From Heterostelium multicystogenum (lineage: Eukaryota > Evosea > Eumycetozoa > Acytosteliales > Acytosteliaceae), in the NCBI GenBank assembly GCA_003667245.1, contig RCNN01000245.1, forward strand, positions 1 through 46,464: a stretch of 46,464 bases of DNA, in the 5' to 3' direction. How positions within the stretch are numbered: position 1 is the stretch's first letter; each line of letters starts with the position of its first letter. Positions 11,701-23,913 of this stretch are shown here, piece after piece. A program made the translations under genes and the position numbers. The notes beneath the pieces are model-generated. The model made no database searches, was not told the DNA's origin, and saw only the letters and a list, made by a program, of their open reading frames with translations.

Positions 11701-14700
11701 TTCCTTTAAGTGTTATTTTCAATGGACTACCTTGCACCAATCCATCTATTACCACACCAAACTTCCAACTTCGTTGCAATGCACCAGCAGGAACTGGAGC
11801 CAATCATACTGTCTCAGTAACCATTGGTGATGGATTCTCAAGCTTTATCACCAGTTATTTACCCCCTCAAATCGTTTCAGTGGTCAACTCACCTAATTCT
11901 TTCACAATAAGTGGTACTCAATTTGGAACCAATACCTCTCTCATTAAAGTTTTATACGTAACAGAGAATGGTCATGTATCTGTTGTCTCTGATTCCGTTT
12001 ACACAAACAACTCTGTAGAAACTGTAGTTTCGAATAATATCCCAGAGAATGCAATCAATGGACCAGTATCAATTATTGTTGACTCACAACCTTCTAATGA
12101 ATTACAGTATATACTCATTCCAATTATCACCCAAAGCACCAATCCTCCAACAGTTGGTGGAGCAATTACTGTGACTGGTTCACATTTAACTTCGGTGCGT
12201 TCTGATGGTTCAGCTACAACCGTAGCAGTTAATGTTAATGGAAGTCCATGCACAGATGCTCAGGTTCTCGACTTTGAAACAATAGTCTGTAATGTTACCT
12301 ATGGTACTGGTGTCGCCAATGGGCTATCAGTTACTATTGACAATTCCATCTCTAATATCATCCAAATGGCATATCTTCCACCTACAATTTTATCCTATGA
12401 TCAAGAAGGACTTACATTGAAAATCTTTGGTGAAAATATTGGAAATAACTTGGCAAAATCATCTATATCCTTTGGTGATGTTACTGGACCAGCTTCAGGT
12501 GTAAGCAACTTTAACAAGATGGTTGCATCTATTCCAGTGAAATCGAGAACTGGACCATTCAAGATCACAATTGATGGTCAGGACTCCAACGAAATGGAAA
12601 TTACAATCAGACCCAAGCTTCAATCTATTACTTCAACTGGTACTGCTGGTGGTGTTATCACAATTGTTGGATACTTTATCAATTTCTACAGACAGAACAA
12701 CACCAATACTCAGTTAAGTGTTGATTTTTATGACCTCTCCACCAACCCCATGTCTTAATCCACAATTTGCTTTGGTTGATCCCCAATACACCGGATTGAC
12801 ATGTACTGCTCCATCTGGTTCTGGTTTCAATATTCAAGTTAAGGTAACCATTGACGGTGCCTATGATTCCATTAGTTTTTAGCTATGGTGCTCCTACCTT
12901 GACATCAATCAAAGTTGGTAAGACCAACATCGTTACAGTAACAGGAACCAACTTTGGAAATGACCCCTCTCTTATCAATCTAACTATGTCTGGTGAAGTA
13001 GTGACTGTTTTTACACTGATTGACGATACTCACATCCAATTCACTGCTCCACTTGATATTGTCAATGGTTTGGTCTTTGTTAGTATTCAATCAAAAACAT
13101 CGAATGGAATCCAAGCAAACCTATATCCAATCCTGTCCGCCGTAACCAAATCCCAAACCCAAGGTAGTTCAGTTGTTCTCACAGGTAGCTACTTAAATCA
13201 ATTCTCTTTTGGAGGTTATCTTAATCTAGTTGAAATACTTGTTGACAATCAAAACTGTACCGATATTCAATGGATTTCCAGTAATACTCAGCTCAGTTGT
13301 ATTGCTCCACTAGGTACAGGAACCGTACATACTATTGGAATGACTATTGAAGGACTTCCTGCAAACTCACTTCCATTCCAATATAATCCACCAGTGATCG
13401 AGTCAATAACTCAAAATGGAAATGTCCTTACAATTTCAGGACAAAACTTTGGAAACTACAAGCCAAAAGTTTCAATTTCCAACAACTATCAAATCTCAAC
13501 TGTTAATCACACTGAATTAGTTGTCTATCTACCAGCAGATGCTTTGAACAATGAATTCACCATTACTGTAGATGGTCAAACTTCGAATTCTTTCCTCCTC
13601 GAAGTTGCTCCAATTATTCAATCGGCCTCATCTGCCTCTCCATATGGAGGTTTGGTTACTATTAGAGGATCATACCTCAATGAAAAGGATGCTAATGGAG
13701 ATATCACAACAATCAATATTACTATTGGAGAACTTATTTGTACATTCGTGAAAACACTTGTCCCAGGAAGCCAAATCATATGTTCAGTGCCAGAAACATC
13801 ATTCTTGAATGCTACACTATTTGTTGAAATTTCAAGTAAAAATGGTACTGGTTTTTACAGCTCCTCTAGCCCATTAGTTTCCACTTCCAGTCATCTATTC
13901 TACATGATACCAGGAAACATTACAATCACCGGTATTGATTTTATCAATCCAGTAAGTGTCAATATTGGTAACGACTCTTGCTCCTCACCCTATTTGGTAT
14001 CACCAACAACTATTATCTGTATTTATGATGCCTCTCAAGTAATTGCTTCTGGTGAATCCGTAAGCGTCACTGTCCAATCTGGTCTTCTAAGTGGAACAAA
14101 CTCAGTATTTTCCTACTACATAGAGGATTGTGAAAACAATTGTACCAACAATGGTCTTTGCTACTCTGGATTCTGCCAATGTAATGCTGGATTCTCTGGT
14201 TCTCTTTGCGATATTAAATACAATGATATTATCCTTCCATCATTTACAAGCTATAGCTCCATTTTTAAGTCATCCAATATCTCTTTCAATGTCAATGTAG
14301 TTGGAATTCGTGAAATCAGTCAATCTAGTGAATCAATTAAGTTCACCACTATGGAATCACTCAACTGGACTCTTGTCAATTCCAATCAAAATGAACAAGA
14401 GATACAAATTATCTACAATGGACACAACACTGAAGGAGTAGCTGTACAAATTATCTCAACTCAATATTTCGTCAACTCACTCAACATGTTCGTCGGACAA
14501 GTATTACCAAGTCCATCGAACTCTGTGAAGCATTCAATCGTCATCAACAAATGGCCCTTCTCATCTGCATTGAATTCCCTTCAATTAGTTTATAATATCT
14601 CATATAATTCCGATCTCTATGAATGTCAGAACGTTACATCCAACACTGGAGTCTACTCCAATTTAATTTTGACCAATGTTATGAGATCTATTACCCTTGA

Positions 14701-15094
14701 TACACCTTACGGTGTCCTCACTGGAACTTTCTCCAACCGAATCAACAGAGATTCCATTGGAAACCTCATGTCTATTCAATCCACTAATCAATCGTCAACC
14801 GAGATACCAGTTGGACCAAATGACATTTTAGTTCTACTCGATATTCCCCATTTCGAGAATTCGATTACCATCGATCCAATCTTTGTATCCTATTCCAAGA
14901 TTGCAAAGGATCAAAACGATTGTAGTAAAAAGAGGACTGGATCAAAATCAAACAATTGGCTAATTCCTGTTATTGTTGTAGCATCGGTAGTCGGTGCTAT
15001 CATGATCGGAACTGCCAGCTACATGATTCATAGAAAGAGAAAACAAAATTTGGAAATGAAAAAGAAGATGGTACAAATGGATATCAATTCTTAA
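8759..15094 (+). CDS. large IPT/TIG-repeat, EGF, single-pass membrane protein (Tgr/ComC-like)
   Basis: Probable cell-surface adhesion or recognition protein. Exons 8759-9521, 9578-9841 and 9898-15094, joined by two 56-nt introns, give about 2073 residues. In order: a signal peptide (IILNNILLLLLVTVISIQA); an N-terminal module with NYVGYIGNINT, GPETGVIHFD and YFLVEW, resembling C-type-lectin-like modules; a long array of IPT/TIG domains (recurrent GGxITITG and NFGxNxxxI patterns); one EGF domain near 14129-14213 (CENNCTNNGLCYSGFCQC); a C-terminal beta domain (INKWPFSSALNSLQLVY); a membrane helix (WLIPVIVVASVVGAIMIG); and a short basic tail. Many N-x-S/T sites are present. Two frame breaks, one extra base each, occur at about 12733-12740 and in the T5 at 12876-12880; removing both makes the length a multiple of three. 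I infer assembly errors rather than a dead gene. Confidence 0.85.
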
Positions 15095-15174
15095 AACTGT
15101 TGTTAATATATATAATAAACTGTTTTTAAAATATATTAAATATTGGTTTTATTAAAAACCTTGTCATCCAGCTT

Positions 15175-15414
15175 TTAAATGATAACTTGTAGAGAAGTGA
15201 GTTTGTTATCAAGATCCCCATAGTCTGGATGATACTTTAACAAAGCTGGAAGGAGAACAAGATTGTTTTTTAAAGATGTAATAAATGAGGTATTAAGCTT
15301 TATTTATCTGATGATCGAAGCCATCAAAATCTAGATGTAAGAAAGGTCTTCTTAATGATGCATACGGGATCAGAAGAATAAGTAGATATCTCTCTTTTGG
15401 CACAGCAGGAAAAC
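15175..15414 (-). pseudogene. truncated 3' gene fragment beside a tRNA gene
   Basis: Minus-strand coding-like sequence with good codon usage. After an acceptor-like CATAG it reads FPAVPKERYLLILLIPYASL..., continuing to DFDGFDHQINKA. A one-base frame change near 15300 is followed by NTSFITSLKNNLVLLPALLK through HPDYGDLDNKLTSLQVII and TAA at 15177-15175. That is about 80 codons of an apparent C-terminus with no upstream exons, because the tRNA-Ala gene lies about 70 bases away on the 5' side. The family is not recognised. It looks like a fragment left after rearrangement. Confidence 0.4.
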
Positions 15415-15477
15415 CTATGTTAAACAAGATTTTTTTTTTGAAATACATTATGCGCGCATTTTTAAACATTCAAAAAT

Positions 15478-15484
15478 AAAAAAA
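15478..15484 (-). terminator. Pol III T-run terminator of tRNA-Ala
   Basis: On the minus strand seven T residues follow the tRNA 3' end after three A residues, with a further T5 just beyond. This is a typical RNA polymerase III stop. Confidence 0.8.
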
Positions 15485-15487
15485 TTT

Positions 15488-15559
15488 GGACTAGAAGGGT
15501 ATCGATCCCTTTACCTCTCGCATGCTAAGCGAGCGCTCTACCATCTGAGCTACAAGCCC
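15488..15559 (-). tRNA. trnA(agc): tRNA-Ala(AGC)
   Basis: The 72-nt minus-strand sequence folds as a complete cloverleaf: acceptor GGGCTTG/CTAGTCC, D arm GCTC...GAGC, anticodon arm CTCGC-TTAGCAT-GCGAG, five-base variable region, and T arm AAGGG-ATCGATA-CCCTT. Anticodon AGC reads alanine codons. The acceptor stem carries the G3:U70 wobble pair, the main identity element for alanyl-tRNA synthetase. One T:T mismatch (pair 6-67) is present. There is no intron. CCA is not encoded, as normal for eukaryotes. A Pol III T-run follows. Confidence 0.95.
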
Positions 15560-15813
15560 TTTTTAATGAAAATTGAAAAATTCCTTTCTAGATATTTTTA
15601 ACTCATCATTCTTTAATTTTTCAATCATTTTAAAATATATATTTATAACAAAACACCTAAACAACAAAAAACTAACAATAAAAAATTTTAAGTTGAAATA
15701 ACTAAACTGGATTTACAATTAAGATTTGATTCAAATAATAATTTTTTCGATTAATCTTATTAAAGAATCATCTGTAAATTATAATCATTATAATATCTGT
15801 TATTGGTACTCCA

Positions 15814-18800
15814 ATGTCTAGTTCATCTATCAACTTCAATGTAAAGATATCTAGTATTTTAATTGAATTACACTCTAAAGAAAAGTATGCTGCATGTAGA
15901 TCTGATTGTGCAAACCCTGTACTTATACACTCTATACTACTTCAGCAAAAATGTGTTGTTTTCAATGTGATGTTGGTGGTCTGAAGAAGTTTACTTGCTC
16001 CAAAGATGTCTACAGTTGCTCAACATTTGACTTTGACGATGAGTTTGAGATGAGCTGTATTCTGGCGGTGGAACAGCTGCATGCACTCAAGTTTAGATGG
16101 ACCGTCTCTGAGAGTGGCAAGCTCTTTGACAATATTGTGGGACAGAGTACCGTCGACTTTTTCACTGTTGCAACAGGTCCCATCATGCAGTGCTCCAATC
16201 TCATACACAGCAACAGTGGCGCAGTCGTTGGTAATATAACATTCTGGATCATCATGACACAGCTCTCAGACATTTCACTTGTGCTGCACGATGTTGCCGC
16301 AGAGATAGGCGATTGCGATCCTAACACTAGCTACAGAGTCGATCTTTTTGTAGGCAATGAAAACGAGGCGAGCCAGGTAGCACACTCAAAAGAGACGCGT
16401 GGAAAATTAAAATGGAAAAAGACAGAGCACATTCACATGCGTAATGTAGCTCCGCTTCAACTTTCAGAGTCGAATCTCTTTATTAAAATAAGGAGTATCA
16501 TAAGAAAAGGCAGAGAAATTACAATTGCCGACTCAAAGCTTCCACTTCTATCGATTCTTGCTTCAATCAACTGGAAGAAGCAACACATGAAAGAAGCAAC
16601 GGCAACAGTTACACAGACACTCTCTATCGAAATGAACAAGGCTGGCGTTTACTGTTGGAAAAACAAAACTAACGCTGACACTAGAAGGTGTACCCATGAT
16701 ATCACAGCAAATCAAGACACTCAACAAAGACAACAGCAATCAAAACCCATATCAATCGGATCTTGGTTTAACTTTTGTCAGCGGTAGAAACACACCTCTC
16801 TGGGGAAACAAAATAACTAAGCAAGTATCAGAAGGAAATCTACTTGCACTTGTAAAGGAGAGAAAAGATGTAAATCCACTTTTTGCACCAGCGAATAAGT
16901 CAACACTTGAGAAAGCTTTAGTTCTACCAATTTCCATGGTGCCACATGTCGATCGGCAGAAATCACCCCGAGATACCAATGCAGTGTTGAAGGACGACGA
17001 GATAGTACAACCAACAGCAAAAAAGCTTAATAGTGTTAAATCCTTCGCAGTAATCAGAGCAGTTCTTTGTTTATATTCAACAAACGTACCAAAACCACAT
17101 AATGTTCATATTGATGAAAAGCATGTAGGTCCAATGGTAAGAGATGCTTTTGGTTTGACACAAGAGCAATACGATGAAGTTTCATCAAAAAATCATGGAA
17201 TACTCGCCAAAAGATGTAACTGCTGCAGAACTACAGCTACGTTATGCTTGGCGTGACAATCATCCACTCTACAAGTCTGAGCAGCTCCGCGATCCCGATG
17301 GTCATGAAAAATGGAAGCACGAGGAGGTTCAACAAATTTCCAAGCTACTGGCTGACAATCATATCAAGGTTTCCAAACCAACGGTCAGAGATATCTTTGG
17401 ATCGACATTAAAGAGACATACAATTCCTGAACCAGAGCATGATGACAGCGAAATACACAAAGGATATAAGGAGCTGGTCAGACACTTTGTTGATGCAAAC
17501 ACTTGGAGAACTACCGAAAGCAATAGCAACCGATTTCTTCCTCTTAGGCCTGACGTCATTCCCCAAAAGAATCATGATAATTTTACTCTAAAACCAGAGT
17601 TCTCATGGATCCTCAAAGAGTATTGCCACATATATGGAATTCGTGATTTCTACAGGAATTTAGTAGTATTCTCCATTATGTGTAAGAGATTCGATGACTC
17701 TGTCGTTCATTTGAATGCAATCTATGGATCCTTTGGAAAATTAATAGAGATCCACAAGAGCCATCCGAAATCAATTACCATTAATGAAGAAGCAAAATTC
17801 CAAAGGGTCTGCAATAATCTGTTTGAACAACTACAACATAGACTTTTACACTATCGCCTTTGCTTCAAGCCCGAGGACAATGTGCGTCTCCACAAACAAA
17901 GTGGAGCAGCTGCATTAGCTATGGTGCTACGCCTCATGGATAAGATTATAAGATCAATGGAGTGGAAAAACATCGTTTTATCTAAATTGATTCGAAATTT
18001 ACTGATTGAGTCAACAGAGAAAGAATATAATAGACATCGAATTCGATATGAAAATTTACTTCAAGAAAATTCAGAATGTCTTGAAATATTTGTACTCTCT
18101 TTGGCAATGGTAGACATTTGTAAATGGTTGGACGACGACTTTAAAATTTATAATCAAGTTATCAATGAGTATCTCGATAAAGAAACCCACATCCAAATCA
18201 TCACCGAGACATTCGTAAAGTTTATTAGTTCTGATCTCTCATTGATTGCACAGAAATTCATGCAAATTGATGTTAGAAATAATCAGAAATTAGAAACCCC
18301 TGCATGGCTAACCGGAATCCTTGTTGAACTCGTACCAAAAATGATTGAGTTTAATCAAAAAAACTACAACCTATGTTAAAAAGTAAGTTGAATTTAAAAC
18401 AATTCATTATTACCATAACCCTATTGAATACTAATCATTGATTCGAACAGGATAATGTTACCTTTAGATCAAAATTTGTCGTTCTTTTCAGGAAATTTTT
18501 GTATTGAGTAGTGTTAATCTATTGGAAAGATTTATTGATTCTATTATCAAGACTCAAGAATGGGTACCCAATGGAAGAAAACATTGCTCATACATCTGCT
18601 CCCATAGATTTATTCACCTATATCTGGCAATGTTTTAAATCTATCAAATTTGTTGAAGATCAATTATCTTTCCAGATACCAGTGCTTTTAAAATCATTCA
18701 CCTCTGTAGGTAATCTGAATAATTATGTCTATAAAAATATTAACTAATCATTTTAAATATTAGCAACTAGATCAAACATTTTACTTATATATTAAAGGTT

Positions 18801-19839
18801 TGAGAGCAAATATGTTAATGGATTTAGAAAAAAAATCATCAGATGTTTGTAATAACTACAATTGACAATGCATTGAGCACCAAAAAGAAAGCATCTTCGC
18901 TTCTTGCCTCACTTTTGGAAAACAAACCAATAATCACGATACCACCAATCTTTATAACTCAAAAGGTAAGAAAGAATTAAAATGAAATCAACAATTGGAC
19001 ATAAAGTAATAATATCTTCATTTAACTAGATGTGCTTACAATTAAATGATATTGAAGAAGCCAGAGGACTGTTGGATGAATTCGATTTAGATAATGATGG
19101 AATTTTTGGTGATTCTTTACGTGAATTATTTAAATATCTTAAATTCAATTGGAAATCATTGATTGCATACTTTTGTTACTTGGTAAGTATTATGAGCCAA
19201 CCAATGAATAATGAGCCTCAACTAACCTGTTTGACTACAGATGGATTACAAAATTAAGCCAATGATTTGTAATATAGCCTATGAAAAAGAATCCAACGCA
19301 AAAGATAATGAGTTCTTTATTCATTTCCTGGAATCTCACATCAAAGTTTGCTATGTAATTCTCTACCCACGATTATTTAAGAAGTTCTTAAAAATATCTA
19401 TTTAAAATCATTGTCATGGTAAATATTCAATTCGAACCATTTATATAGAGATTGCTAACTAATAACTATTAATTAGAATATTATATTTGTATTATTACCG
19501 AAAACATACAACAAGAAGATATGGACTTTAAAAACTATTTCGAATATTGAAGAATTAATAGATAATATTATTAATATTTTCCATGTTGGTTCAAATGAAG
19601 GTTTGAGCCGTACTTTATATCAAAAAAGAACTACGTAGAGTCCATTCAATTATAGAGTTGTTCAGTTTCTCTGTTGACCAGCTCAAGCAATATTACAGAA
19701 TGTTGGTGGAATCACAAAAAACTCATGAACATCAAGGGAAACAACTACTTCATCGGATTGCCTAAAAGTTATGGAGTACTTCAGAGATGACAAAGAAATG
19801 GATCAATTCTTAAAAAAAATATCCAAAGCAAATAAATAA
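15814..19839 (+). CDS. Munc13/UNC13-like C2 and MHD-domain protein
   Basis: Likely a vesicle-priming or tethering protein of the Munc13/BAIAP3/plant UNC13 superfamily. The start is probably ATG 15814 (MSSSSINFNVKISSILIELH). A beta-rich, C2-like region spans about 15814-16700. HIDEKHVGPMVRDAFGLTQE (near 17120) precedes a long helical region with IYGIRDFYRNLVVFSIM, the probable MHD1. The MHD2-like part contains HTSAPIDLFTYIWQCFKSI (18590), MCLQLNDIEEARGLLDE (19030), VILYPRLFKKFLK (19360) and IINIFHVGSNEGLSRTL (19570), all in family order. It ends in FLKKISKANK and TAA. Introns are at about 18380-18490, 18700-18850, 18965-19029, 19180-19240 and 19390-19480. Frame changes are needed near 15960, 16650, 17187-17192 (A6 for A5), 18370, 19630 and 19760. 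The family call rests mostly on MHD2; the exact exon structure is uncertain. Confidence 0.65.
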
Positions 19840-20028
19840 AAACTAGTTTAATAAATATTAAATTTCTCTATTGGGTCTAAGGTTTATTTGAGAGTGCGCC
19901 AAATCATTATTAGTTGATGCTATACTCATCATCGAAGACAATGGATAATTTGATTTTTAAATGATAGATTTATTGTTTTTATAATTTATTTTAATGGGGA
20001 ATATTATATTATCAATGGTTTGTTTTGT

Positions 20029-22128
20029 TTAATTAATATGGATACTACTGTAAATCTTTCTGACGAACCAGTGACATGCGTAGAATCCAATAGCTCCAGT
20101 CATTACAAAGAAAGTAGATGCCATAATTAAAGAGTATCCAAAGTATAGCATAACAGATACAAACTTGGAGATTTGCAAGTGTCTAAAGAAGTAAATAAAA
20201 TATTAAGAACATAAAGAGTGCAGAGGCACCGGAGGTCAAGAAAGATCTCCACCACCAGTGATAGTCTTCGGCACAGAGTTGGAAGTAACACATTACAATA
20301 GTAATTTCGGCGGATGTTACAACCAAAATAATTAAAACGATAAAGAGGAAACCAAAGATGTAGTATAGTTGGTTATCCCAGACGGCAGACAAAATAAAGT
20401 AGAGTTCGATGAAAACAGCACCAAATGGAAGGATAGCACCCATCAAAATAGAGAAAGCTGGTCTCATGTACCAGATTTGGTCGGGAATTTGACGTGGGAT
20501 TTGATTGGTACGGACTGGGTCTTGTGGGACTGGCTTCTTGAATGCGAAAATAACTTCCAGTGAATGCCAATGGAACAGAGATACCGAACCACATTGCAAT
20601 AAGTGATAGGAAGGTGGTGAATGGAATTGCTGCAGATGAACCATATCCTCTCAACATCATATTGATAATGGAAGAAAATTAAGAAAAACGAAACCTGGGA
20701 ATCCAAATGCTGTGTAGATTGTATTCTTCTTCCAATTAGTTCCTTTGAAAGTTACATATGCTCTTGTAGAGAAATATCCAGCAAACATACTTTGAATCAA
20801 AAATAAAGAAACTCTATTAGTAATAAATCAATCATCGTGTGGTTTAGTGTTACTTACGCCATGATAACAAACAAGACAACAAGTGAAGTTTGCAAAACTA
20901 CCAATATTGGCTGGTGAAAGGAAACCTAAAATAGCGAAAATCATGGTGACAACGGTCATGGCAAATACTTGAACACCACTACCAATCAATACGGAAAGAA
21001 TCATTGGGTAGGTTGGGTGGACGGAAAAACATCTCCGTGGATCATCTTCCAACCGGTCTCCTCTGGTTCGTCGGAAGCATCAATTGAGTTGTACTTTCTG
21101 AAATCGGCCTTCAAAGTTCTCATCATGATGAGTGCGACCATGACTGTCAAGAAAAAGACAATCATAAGCGAATTGAGGATTGAGAAACCAATGGAAACGA
21201 ACAGATTGCTCATTTGGTTTGCAAATAGGTATCCCAACGTTTCTCCCAACGAGTATCACTCTTTTGGAAAGTAACACTGTATGTCCAAAGAATGGAGCTG
21301 TCCTTATCTACTTTTTGATTTGAGATCAATTGATCGTCTGATGAAGTTTTGTGGGCATTTCAAATTCTTTTGGTAGGGATCTGATAAAGATTGATAATTC
21401 AACACTTGATGGCTCTACAGTGAATCCGACAAACAGTGTATTGTTTTCATCGATTTGATGATATAGGATTGTAATCTTGAAATGAATTATTAACATAGTA
21501 TTCTTTCTAAAATATGATAGAAATTTGATTAATAAATGATCATATATTGCTGTTGTGCTAGAGGTGTGTATATATACATTATCGCTAACAAAAACCTAAA
21601 TCAAAACCTGGTTGATGAGCCTCCATCTCTGATTGACGTGCAGGAAGACCATCAAATAACCAATGAATTCTGTATCCTTGTTTGATTCTGTCTTGTAGAA
21701 TTTTAACAGCACTGTCCGAAAGCTTTGGATCACAGTCTGTATCAGGATATCCATTAATAACTGTACATTCTTGATCTTCCAAGAATTTAAACTAAAATCA
21801 TTTTGGAAGAGAATATTGGTCAATATTTATTCATATTGTCACTGATGATGAATTTTTAAATACTTACTCTAAACAATGTCTTTTCAAAATAATCTCCAAG
21901 CAAGATTTCACCTAAATTCTCACTTTCATATCCCTTATCCTTTGGAGCGCAAACAGGTAAATTATAAAATCCATATGGTATTTGTGTATGTACAGAAGTG
22001 ATCTTGTTGGACTTAATATACTCTTCTTGGCCTTTTTTGTATTTGTTTGAAATACCTGGGAGATATGCACTGCATTGATCGAACAAAACTATCAGTGCTA
22101 TCAATAGAAACACTGACTTTCTCATCAT
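20029..22128 (-). CDS. TM9SF (nonaspanin / Phg1-type) transmembrane 9 protein
   Basis: TM9 proteins are endosome/Golgi nine-helix proteins that sort membrane cargo; in Dictyostelium the Phg1 members affect adhesion and phagocytosis. The start is ATG 22128 with a signal peptide ([20 protein letters not shown]). Family hallmarks follow in order: [29 protein letters not shown], the first helix block [67 protein letters not shown], the [13 protein letters not shown] loop, [20 protein letters not shown], and the signature [19 protein letters not shown]. The C-terminus is [14 protein letters not shown] (stop 20031-20029). Introns lie at about 21874-21795 and in 20795-20860. Frame changes are needed, for example A5 (plus strand) at 21590-21594 and others near 21250-21350, 20990, 20690, 20530 and 20180. 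Identity is certain; the reading frame is damaged throughout. Confidence 0.9.
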
Positions 22129-22414
22129 TTTGATATCTATCTATTATAATTATATCAGTCTATTGTCGATCTTGATTGATATGAACTAACTAAAATCTAA
22201 CCTATATATTATGAAATTTTAAATATATAATATATATTTTTGTATATAGAAAATACAATAATAATAATAATAATTATAGTTGTAGTTATATTGTAATAAA
22301 TTTTTAATGATGGTCAAAATAAATAAACAAAATAAAAAAGTCAAAATTAGTAAAGATTGTGTATCTCACAGGGTTTATAACATAGACAGAACACACATTC
22401 AAAAACACACACTT

Positions 22415-22437
22415 TTATTATTATTATTATTATTATT
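22415..22437. repeat. TTA microsatellite
   Basis: Seven tandem TTA units. Confidence 0.8.
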
Positions 22438-22732
22438 TGTGTGTTTTTTGCTTTGAACACTTTGTTGTTGCTTCTTATTATTATTTATTATTTATTATTA
22501 CTTCTCCCGTCGTCGTTGATAATAGTATTTCAAAGTTTTATTATTGTTATTAATATATTATTATTTGTGATGATGATGGATGATATGATGATGATGTGTG
22601 TGTTGTTGTTGTTGTCGTTGTTGTTGTTGTCGTTGTTTATTATATATTTAGTTGAACTTTCATTAGATTTGCCAATGAAAACAATAAACTAAACAAACCT
22701 CTAAATATATTTATTGAACTTACTTTATTGTT

Positions 22733-22775
22733 ATTATTGTTATTATTATTATTATTATTATTGTTGTTGTTATTA
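22733..22775. repeat. TTA/TTG microsatellite
   Basis: Imperfect trinucleotide array of TTA and TTG units in intergenic DNA. Confidence 0.75.
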
Positions 22776-23368
22776 TAATATAGGATGAATTGTAGATTAC
22801 TTTAAGATATTAGGTTTTGTTATACATACAATAGTGAATGATAAAATTAAGAGGGGAAAGAAATATAAAAAAAAAAATTCGTGCGAATGTTAATTTTAAT
22901 AAGTGAACATTTTATTAACCACGTTGTTCAGTTGACTTTTGGTTTGTTTTTATTTTTTAATTTTATTTTAAAAAATTGGCAATTTGCATGTCTGGTGGTC
23001 AATTAAGAATCTTTAGGAAGGCTTTTTGGCACAGTATTAACTTAAAATCTTATAAAATATAAGAATATTAATAATAATCACCAATCCATCATCCTGTTGT
23101 TTTGAACAATGAAAAAGATTCATGTTGTCGTCTCCATATTGAAATATTGAGAAAACATCAACCATCGTACTCAATTAAGTAGCAATCATTATTGATATTA
23201 GAAATGACAAACTTAATTTGATTGATAAATATAAATGAGTTGCAACTTATCTCACTAGTTTTGGCTTATAAAGTAGTGACTGGTCATATTCATCACTCAT
23301 ACAAAAGAAAGGAGGGGAGTTCTCATTTTTTTTGCAACTATTTCAACATCATTTCATTTTAAACTTTT

Positions 23369-23389
23369 TGGGATGGGGCAGTAAGGGAG
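23369..23389. promoter_or_regulatory. G-rich patch upstream of the A2M-like gene
   Basis: A GGGATGGGGCAGTAAGGG stretch about 530 bases before the ATG at 23914, in DNA otherwise nearly free of G/C clusters. G-rich boxes are common in regulated dictyostelid promoters, so a regulatory role is plausible, but nothing more shows this. Confidence 0.25.
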
Positions 23390-23913
23390 TGAATGAATAC
23401 AAACATGATTGTTGATGTTCCATTCTAACATTATTATTTTAAATAAATAAATTCTGTTGTTATTTTTGTTGGGCTAACAGTGTGGATTGATGATTATTAT
23501 CTAGTAATGTTTATAAAAAGTGATATTTGCAAATATCTAAAAACCCCACCTCAGATCAGCGCTTGTGTTTTGATGGAGCACGAAATCACTATTTTAACAG
23601 GAATTTGCTAAAATTTTTGCGAATTGTTTTCTTGTAAAATCAATAACAGATTTAATTAAATACATGCTAACATTCAATATTTATTAAACTAAACTTTGTA
23701 AGCTTAAGCTCAATAACTTTTTGAGTATTTGTATCTCATTCTTGGAAAAGATCTAAACAAATATTATTTGTACATTACTTTTAAATCTCAACTTACCAAC
23801 TAAAAACAATCACACAAAGCCTACTAATTCTCATACACACACCATCACTCCCATACCCTAACTTTTTAACTAAAAACTATATTTATATTATATTATAATA
23901 TTATCTTGAAAAA

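Larger units (their letters stand above)
15095..15487. other. spacer with gene fragment
   Basis: Spacer between the IPT gene and the tRNA gene. It includes a minus-strand coding-like fragment (15175-15414) and the T-run behind the tRNA. Nothing else seen. Confidence 0.5.
22129..23913. other. large AT-rich intergenic region
   Basis: About 1.8 kb separating the divergent TM9SF and alpha-2-macroglobulin-like genes. It contains TTA/TTG microsatellites (22415-22437 and 22733-22775), a TGATGATGATGG stretch near 22566-22600, and two short G-rich patches at 23307-23320 and 23369-23389, unusual in this AT background. No credible gene on either strand; the open frame around 22441-22692 is low complexity. 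Confidence 0.5.

Noticed and set aside
12730..12880. Possible programmed ribosomal frameshifting in the IPT gene
   Set aside because: Two same-sign breaks 140 bases apart, one in a T-run, with identical kinds of breaks in unrelated genes. Sequencing error is simpler.
22441..22692. 83-residue Leu-rich plus-strand frame
   Set aside because: Made of TTA/TTG microsatellite sequence with no start context or conserved feature.
23100..23400. G/A-rich sequence as a possible non-coding RNA gene
   Set aside because: No stem structure, no Pol III box or terminator that I could pair with it; kept only as a weak regulatory candidate at 23369-23389.
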